Origin: a virus
Length of the DNA: 32,482 bases
Virus record (IMG/VR): IMGVR_UViG_3300042868_000853
Span: 1 to 32,482 of that record
Direction: 5' to 3' (one strand)
Shown: piece after piece, positions 29,626-32,482 of the stretch
How positions within the stretch are numbered: the first letter of the stretch is position 1
How the letters are laid out: each line of letters begins with the position of its first letter
Translations under genes and position numbers: made by a program
The notes under the pieces: generated by a model
Seen by the model: the letters and a program-made list of their open reading frames with translations, nothing else
Databases searched by the model: none
What the model was told of the DNA's origin: nothing

Positions 29626-30306
29626 ATGAAATTAGAAATAACAATACCAACTAAATTAAGTGAAATAAAACTTTCACAGTATCAGTCTTTTTTAAAGATA
29701 GCTAAAGATAATGAAGATACAGAATTTCTACATCAGAAAATGGTACAGATATTTTGTGGAATAGATTTAAAAGAAGTTGCTTCAATTAAATATAAAGATG
29801 TAAATGATATAACTACATCTATAGGAAATATGTTTAACCAGAATCATTCTTTTATACCTACATTTAAAATGGGTGGAACTGAATTTGGTTTTATTCCTAA
29901 TTTAGAAGATATGACATTTGGTGAGTATACAGATTTAGACACGTATATAACCGATTGGGATGAGATACATAAAGCAATGGCAGTGTTATATAGACCAATT
30001 AAAAAGAAAGGCTTAAATGGCACGTATGAGATTGAAGATTATAATGGAACAATAACATATGCTGAAGTAATGAAGTTTGCGCCATTAGATGTTTGTTTAG
30101 GTGCTACGGTTTTTTTTTATCGTTTAGGCAACGAATTATTGAAAGCTACTATAGCTTATTTGGAGAAGGACACGGAGGTACAGAATATTCTGCAACAGCA
30201 AACTTCGGACAAAAGTGGGGATGGTATAGTTCAATCTATGCTCTTGCTCAAGGAGACATTAACAGATTTGACGCAGTTACAAGATTACCAATTAATCAAT
30301 GTTTAA
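29626..30306 (+). CDS. Tail assembly chaperone, zero-frame product
   Basis: The 226-aa zero-frame product fits a tail assembly chaperone of the lambda G/GT kind. It begins MKLEITIPTKLSEIKLSQYQ and has a helical core (FIPNLEDMTFGEYTDLDTYI, about 88-107; AMAVLYRPI). A conserved-looking ALGATVFFYRLGNELL-type helix (CLGATVFFYRLGNELL, about 157-172) and a C-terminus with SGDGIVQSMLLLKETLTDLT follow. A T9 slippery run at 30110-30118 allows a -1 shift into a second coding frame (separate entry). Codon use in the overlap 30120-30306 becomes GC-richer (CTC, ACG, GAG), a mark of double coding. Confidence 0.75.
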   Translation: MKLEITIPTKLSEIKLSQYQSFLKIAKDNEDTEFLHQKMVQIFCGIDLKEVASIKYKDVNDITTSIGNMFNQNHSFIPTFKMGGTEFGFIPNLEDMTFGEYTDLDTYITDWDEIHKAMAVLYRPIKKKGLNGTYEIEDYNGTITYAEVMKFAPLDVCLGATVFFYRLGNELLKATIAYLEKDTEVQNILQQQTSDKSGDGIVQSMLLLKETLTDLTQLQDYQLINV

Positions 30307-30374
30307 CATATCTGACATTTGAAAAAGAAAAGAATAAAATAGAAGCTGATTTAATTAAAAGACAGAATAGATGA
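29626..30374 (+). CDS. Tail assembly chaperone, -1 frameshift fusion product
   Basis: A -1 shift on U-UUU-UUU at 30111-30117 would join the first 164 residues to 85 residues from the -1 frame, giving about 249 aa. The appended segment has FGQKWGWYSSIYALAQGDIN, then RFDAVTRLPINQCLTYLTFE followed by KEKNKIEADLI. It looks like a genuine protein domain and resembles the C-terminal extension of tail chaperones in related phages. The -1 frame has no ATG; its only upstream initiator is a TTG at 30093. Such fusions prepare tape measure and tube for tail assembly. A homopolymer miscall or a true indel is the main alternative. Confidence 0.65.
30110..30118 (+). promoter_or_regulatory. T9 slippery site for -1 frameshifting
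   Basis: Nine T residues read GTT-TTT-TTT-TAT in frame 0. Tandem slippage on U-UUU-UUU keeps perfect codon-anticodon pairing in the -1 frame. I did not identify a strong downstream pseudoknot. Confidence 0.6.
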
Positions 30375-30826
30375 CATCACATTATTACGAAATAACACAA
30401 GCAATTAAGAATCAATTAAAGGAAGATTTATTTGTAAATACAGTTACTATTGGAGATATATTTAAAGTTGATTTAAACAAGCTTACAATATTTCCTTTAA
30501 GCCATATTATAATTAATTCAGCCACGTATCTGGGTTCAACTTGGAATTACAATGTATCTATATTATGTATGGATATAGTTGATGAAAGTAAATCATTAAC
30601 AACTGATATATTTTTAGGTAATGACAACGAGCAAGATGTTTTAAATACACAATTAATGGTAGTTAATAGATTCTTGGAAGTTTTAAGAATGGGTAAATTT
30701 GGAGATGATTATGAATTAATAGGCACACCATCTTGTGAATTTTTTACAGAAAGATTTGAAAATAAAATGGCAGGAGTAACTGTTACTTTTGATATGGTAA
30801 TTCAAAACCAAATGAGCAAATGTTAG
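30371..30826 (+). CDS. Tail completion/terminator-like protein
   Basis: A 151-aa protein starting 4 bases before the end of the frameshift ORF. It has VNTVTIGDIFKVDLNKLTIF followed by PLSHIIIN (about 23-50), CMDIVDESKSLTTDIFLGND followed by NEQDVLNTQLMVVNRFLEVL (about 66-105) and C-terminal SCEFFTERFENKMAGVTVTF. This is a recurrent protein in Bacteroidota phage tail modules. Its position between chaperone and a gp10-like protein fits a tail terminator or completion protein. Confidence 0.65.
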   Translation: MTSHYYEITQAIKNQLKEDLFVNTVTIGDIFKVDLNKLTIFPLSHIIINSATYLGSTWNYNVSILCMDIVDESKSLTTDIFLGNDNEQDVLNTQLMVVNRFLEVLRMGKFGDDYELIGTPSCEFFTERFENKMAGVTVTFDMVIQNQMSKC

Positions 30827-31326
30827 AAGTTCAAAAGACTTTAATTAAATTCAGGGATTATGTTATCCAACAATCAAGAAGTAATTTAACTAAAAATGGA
30901 AAGAATAGTTCTAAAGAATTATATAATTCTATTAAAGGTGAAATTGTAAGTGATAATGGATTTAACATAGTTGGCTTTTCTATGGTTGATTATGGTATTT
31001 ATCAGGACAAAGGAGTTTCTGGTAAAATTAAAAAATACAATACACCATATAGTTATAAAAATAAAATGCCTCCTGCAAAAGCATTTGACAAATGGATAGT
31101 AAAAAAAGGAATAGCACCAAGAAACGCTAAAGGAGAATTTCAATCAAGAAAAGGTTTACAATATGCAATAGCAAGAAGTATATTTTTAAATGGAATTAAA
31201 CCTTCTTTATTTTTCACTAAACCATTTGAAGCAGGTTATAAAAAATATATAGACGTAGATTTATTAAAAGCATTTGGACAAGATGTTGAAACAATGGTAG
31301 ATTATAATTTAAAAGATATAAAATGA
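30820..31326 (+). CDS. HK97 gp10-like neck/tail protein
   Basis: The 168-aa protein starts MLEVQKTLIKFRDYVIQQSR and includes VDYGIYQDKGVSGKIKKY (about 56-73), KMPPAKAFDKWIVKKGIAPR (about 85-104), RKGLQYAIARSIFLNGIKPS (about 112-131) and LFFTKPFEAGYKKY. DYGxYxDxGVSG and the FFTKPFE tail suit gp10-like neck proteins that link head and tail. It overlaps both neighbours by 4-7 bases, forming a tightly coupled tail operon. Confidence 0.65.
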   Translation: MLEVQKTLIKFRDYVIQQSRSNLTKNGKNSSKELYNSIKGEIVSDNGFNIVGFSMVDYGIYQDKGVSGKIKKYNTPYSYKNKMPPAKAFDKWIVKKGIAPRNAKGEFQSRKGLQYAIARSIFLNGIKPSLFFTKPFEAGYKKYIDVDLLKAFGQDVETMVDYNLKDIK

Positions 31327-32444
31327 AAGTAGTAAAAGTTAGAAGTCCTTATATAATTACAGTTGCAGAGACTGGACAAATAGGGAGTAAAATAGAATTA
31401 TCTATTTGGAATGGAAGTGCTTATCCAACATCAGGAACAGGATTTTATTCATTATCAAAAGCAATACCAAGTGCATCACAAATAACTACAAATTATAATG
31501 TTTCAAATTATGTCAAAGAATTTATAAATAATATTTATCCTAATAATGTTGATTCTACATTTGTACCTGTAGCTGAAAGTTCTAATGAATGGACAAGATT
31601 TCAAGTTAAAAGATATAAATTAGTTGCAAGTACTTATACATTATTAGATACAACTGAATATGTAGGTGTTAATGGATTTAGCAATTATTCAGATGGTTAT
31701 CAAGTTGCAACTGATAGTGTATTAACATTATTAGCAAATCCAAGTATTAATAATTACTATTGGCAAAGTACATATGCTGATGGTAAAATAGAATATTTAA
31801 ATTTATTAATTGATAAAGCTACTACAACTACTACAACTGTTGTGGCAAAATATGAAAAACTTGACGGAACAGGAACTCCAGTTAGTCAAAGTATAATGGC
31901 AGGAGTTAGTGGAATTGCTAATTATAGAATACCTATTACAAGAATTGTAAATGATGCTGCTTTTGTTAACGGATGTAAAGTTACATTAACATTAACACCT
32001 GTAACAGGAAGTCCTACTGTTTATATATTTTATTCATATCCAATTGAAGAATGTAAATATACAACTGTTAGATGTTCATTTGTAAATCGTTATGGAGGTT
32101 GGAAAGATATAATATTCTTTAAACAACAAACTAATACCATTGCGGTAAAAGGAACGGATTACAAATTAACCCAAGATACAATAAATTATAATACTTCTAT
32201 TGGTCAATTTAAAACATTTAATACAAACGGTAAACAAACTGTAAAACTAAATACAGGATTTGTTGATGAGAATTATTCAGAATTAATAACTGATTTATTA
32301 TTATCTGAAAATGTTTTATTAGATGGCAAACCTGTAACTGTAAAAACACAAGGAAGCGATTTAAAGACAAGTTTAAAAGATAGATTGATAAACTATGAAA
32401 TGGATTTTGAATACGCTTATAACCTTATAAATGATGTAGTATAA
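31323..32444 (+). CDS. Tail structural protein (gene crosses circularisation point)
   Basis: A 373-aa beta-rich protein starts MKVVKVRSPYIITVAETGQI, has Ser/Thr/Asn-rich segments, and carries YPIEECKYTTVRCSFVNRYG (about 239-258) before GGWKDIIFFKQQ. The C-terminus (LKTSLKDRLINYEMDFEYAY) lies in the terminal overlap. RSPYII, FVNRYGGWKDIIFF and the tail-end pattern point to a Bacteroidota phage tail tip or baseplate subunit. It is coupled to the following 654-aa gene through TAATG. Exact role unproven. Confidence 0.65.
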   Translation: MKVVKVRSPYIITVAETGQIGSKIELSIWNGSAYPTSGTGFYSLSKAIPSASQITTNYNVSNYVKEFINNIYPNNVDSTFVPVAESSNEWTRFQVKRYKLVASTYTLLDTTEYVGVNGFSNYSDGYQVATDSVLTLLANPSINNYYWQSTYADGKIEYLNLLIDKATTTTTTVVAKYEKLDGTGTPVSQSIMAGVSGIANYRIPITRIVNDAAFVNGCKVTLTLTPVTGSPTVYIFYSYPIEECKYTTVRCSFVNRYGGWKDIIFFKQQTNTIAVKGTDYKLTQDTINYNTSIGQFKTFNTNGKQTVKLNTGFVDENYSELITDLLLSENVLLDGKPVTVKTQGSDLKTSLKDRLINYEMDFEYAYNLINDVV

Positions 32445-32482
32445 TGTTAGCAGTAGCCATATACATAAAAGATGTTTATACA
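32356..32482. repeat. Terminal direct repeat, copy 2
   Basis: The last 127 bases repeat 1-127 exactly. Trimming one copy gives a circular sequence of 32,355 bp. Confidence 0.95.
32444..32482 (+). CDS. 5' start of 654-aa tail protein (duplicate copy)
   Basis: These 13 codons repeat the start of the gene fully present at 89-2053. It is cut off only by the window end. The ATG shares its first base with the upstream TAA. Confidence 0.9.
   Translation, partial: MLAVAIYIKDVYT

Noticed and set aside
1-32482. Diversity-generating retroelement, integrase or lysogeny module.
   Set aside because: No reverse transcriptase, variable-template repeat, tyrosine/serine recombinase or CI-like repressor was recognised in any frame read.

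Overview
The window is a complete, circularly assembled genome of a small tailed bacteriophage, about 32,355 bp once redundancy is removed. The first 127 bases recur exactly as the last 127 bases (1-127 = 32356-32482). The DNA is very AT-rich, every recognisable gene is on the + strand, and neighbouring genes commonly overlap as ATGA or TAATG. The host is probably a member of Bacteroidota, most likely a flavobacterium. Evidence: TAnnTTTG-type -7 promoter elements ahead of the early operons, A-rich leaders without Shine-Dalgarno sequences, and structural proteins of a kind I associate with Flavobacterium-type phages. I see no integrase, repressor or partition gene, so the phage looks lytic. The tail genes (tape measure, chaperone with frameshift, terminator-like protein) suggest a long non-contractile tail, but no sheath was searched for beyond reading the proteins.

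Layout, following transcription around the circle. Packaging: terminase small (27497-27754) and large (27766-28932). A short region with a promoter, a 57-aa ORF and a candidate structured RNA ending in an intrinsic terminator (29167-29577). Tail module: assembly chaperone with a probable programmed -1 frameshift (29626-30374), tail completion-type and HK97 gp10-like proteins, two large tail/baseplate proteins (31323-32444 and 89-2053) and tape measure (2187-3902). Head module: XkdF-like protease, a tiny SEC-C-like protein, scaffold-like protein, GIY-YIG homing endonuclease, major capsid protein (6307-7251). Then a probable tail tube gene flanked by two terminators (7326-7877), portal (8302-10089), connector (10097-10597), fibre genes (10674-14379) and a lysis cassette (holin-like, coiled-coil membrane protein, GH24 endolysin, probable single-chain u-spanin; 14532-15912).

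The early half (16219-27453) holds small unknown genes plus DNA-metabolism genes: NinG-like nuclease, ERF annealing protein, SSB-like protein, RecA-type ATPase, sigma-factor-like protein, a PD-(D/E)XK-like protein, MazG-like protein, RecE-type exonuclease, DNA methyltransferase and a DnaA domain-IV protein. Three free-standing HNH endonucleases are interspersed among these, making four homing-type nucleases in the genome.

How it works together (inference): host-type promoters at about 17335, 23881 and 29167 start early transcription. ERF, exonuclease and SSB form a recombination/replication set, and the DnaA-like protein may help origin recognition or interfere with the host. The phage sigma-like protein may switch on the late region, where I found no host-type promoter. 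Strongest items for follow-up are the tail-chaperone frameshift, the structured RNA at 29383-29577, the u-spanin, the SEC-C-like mini-protein and the terminator-flanked gene at 7326-7877.
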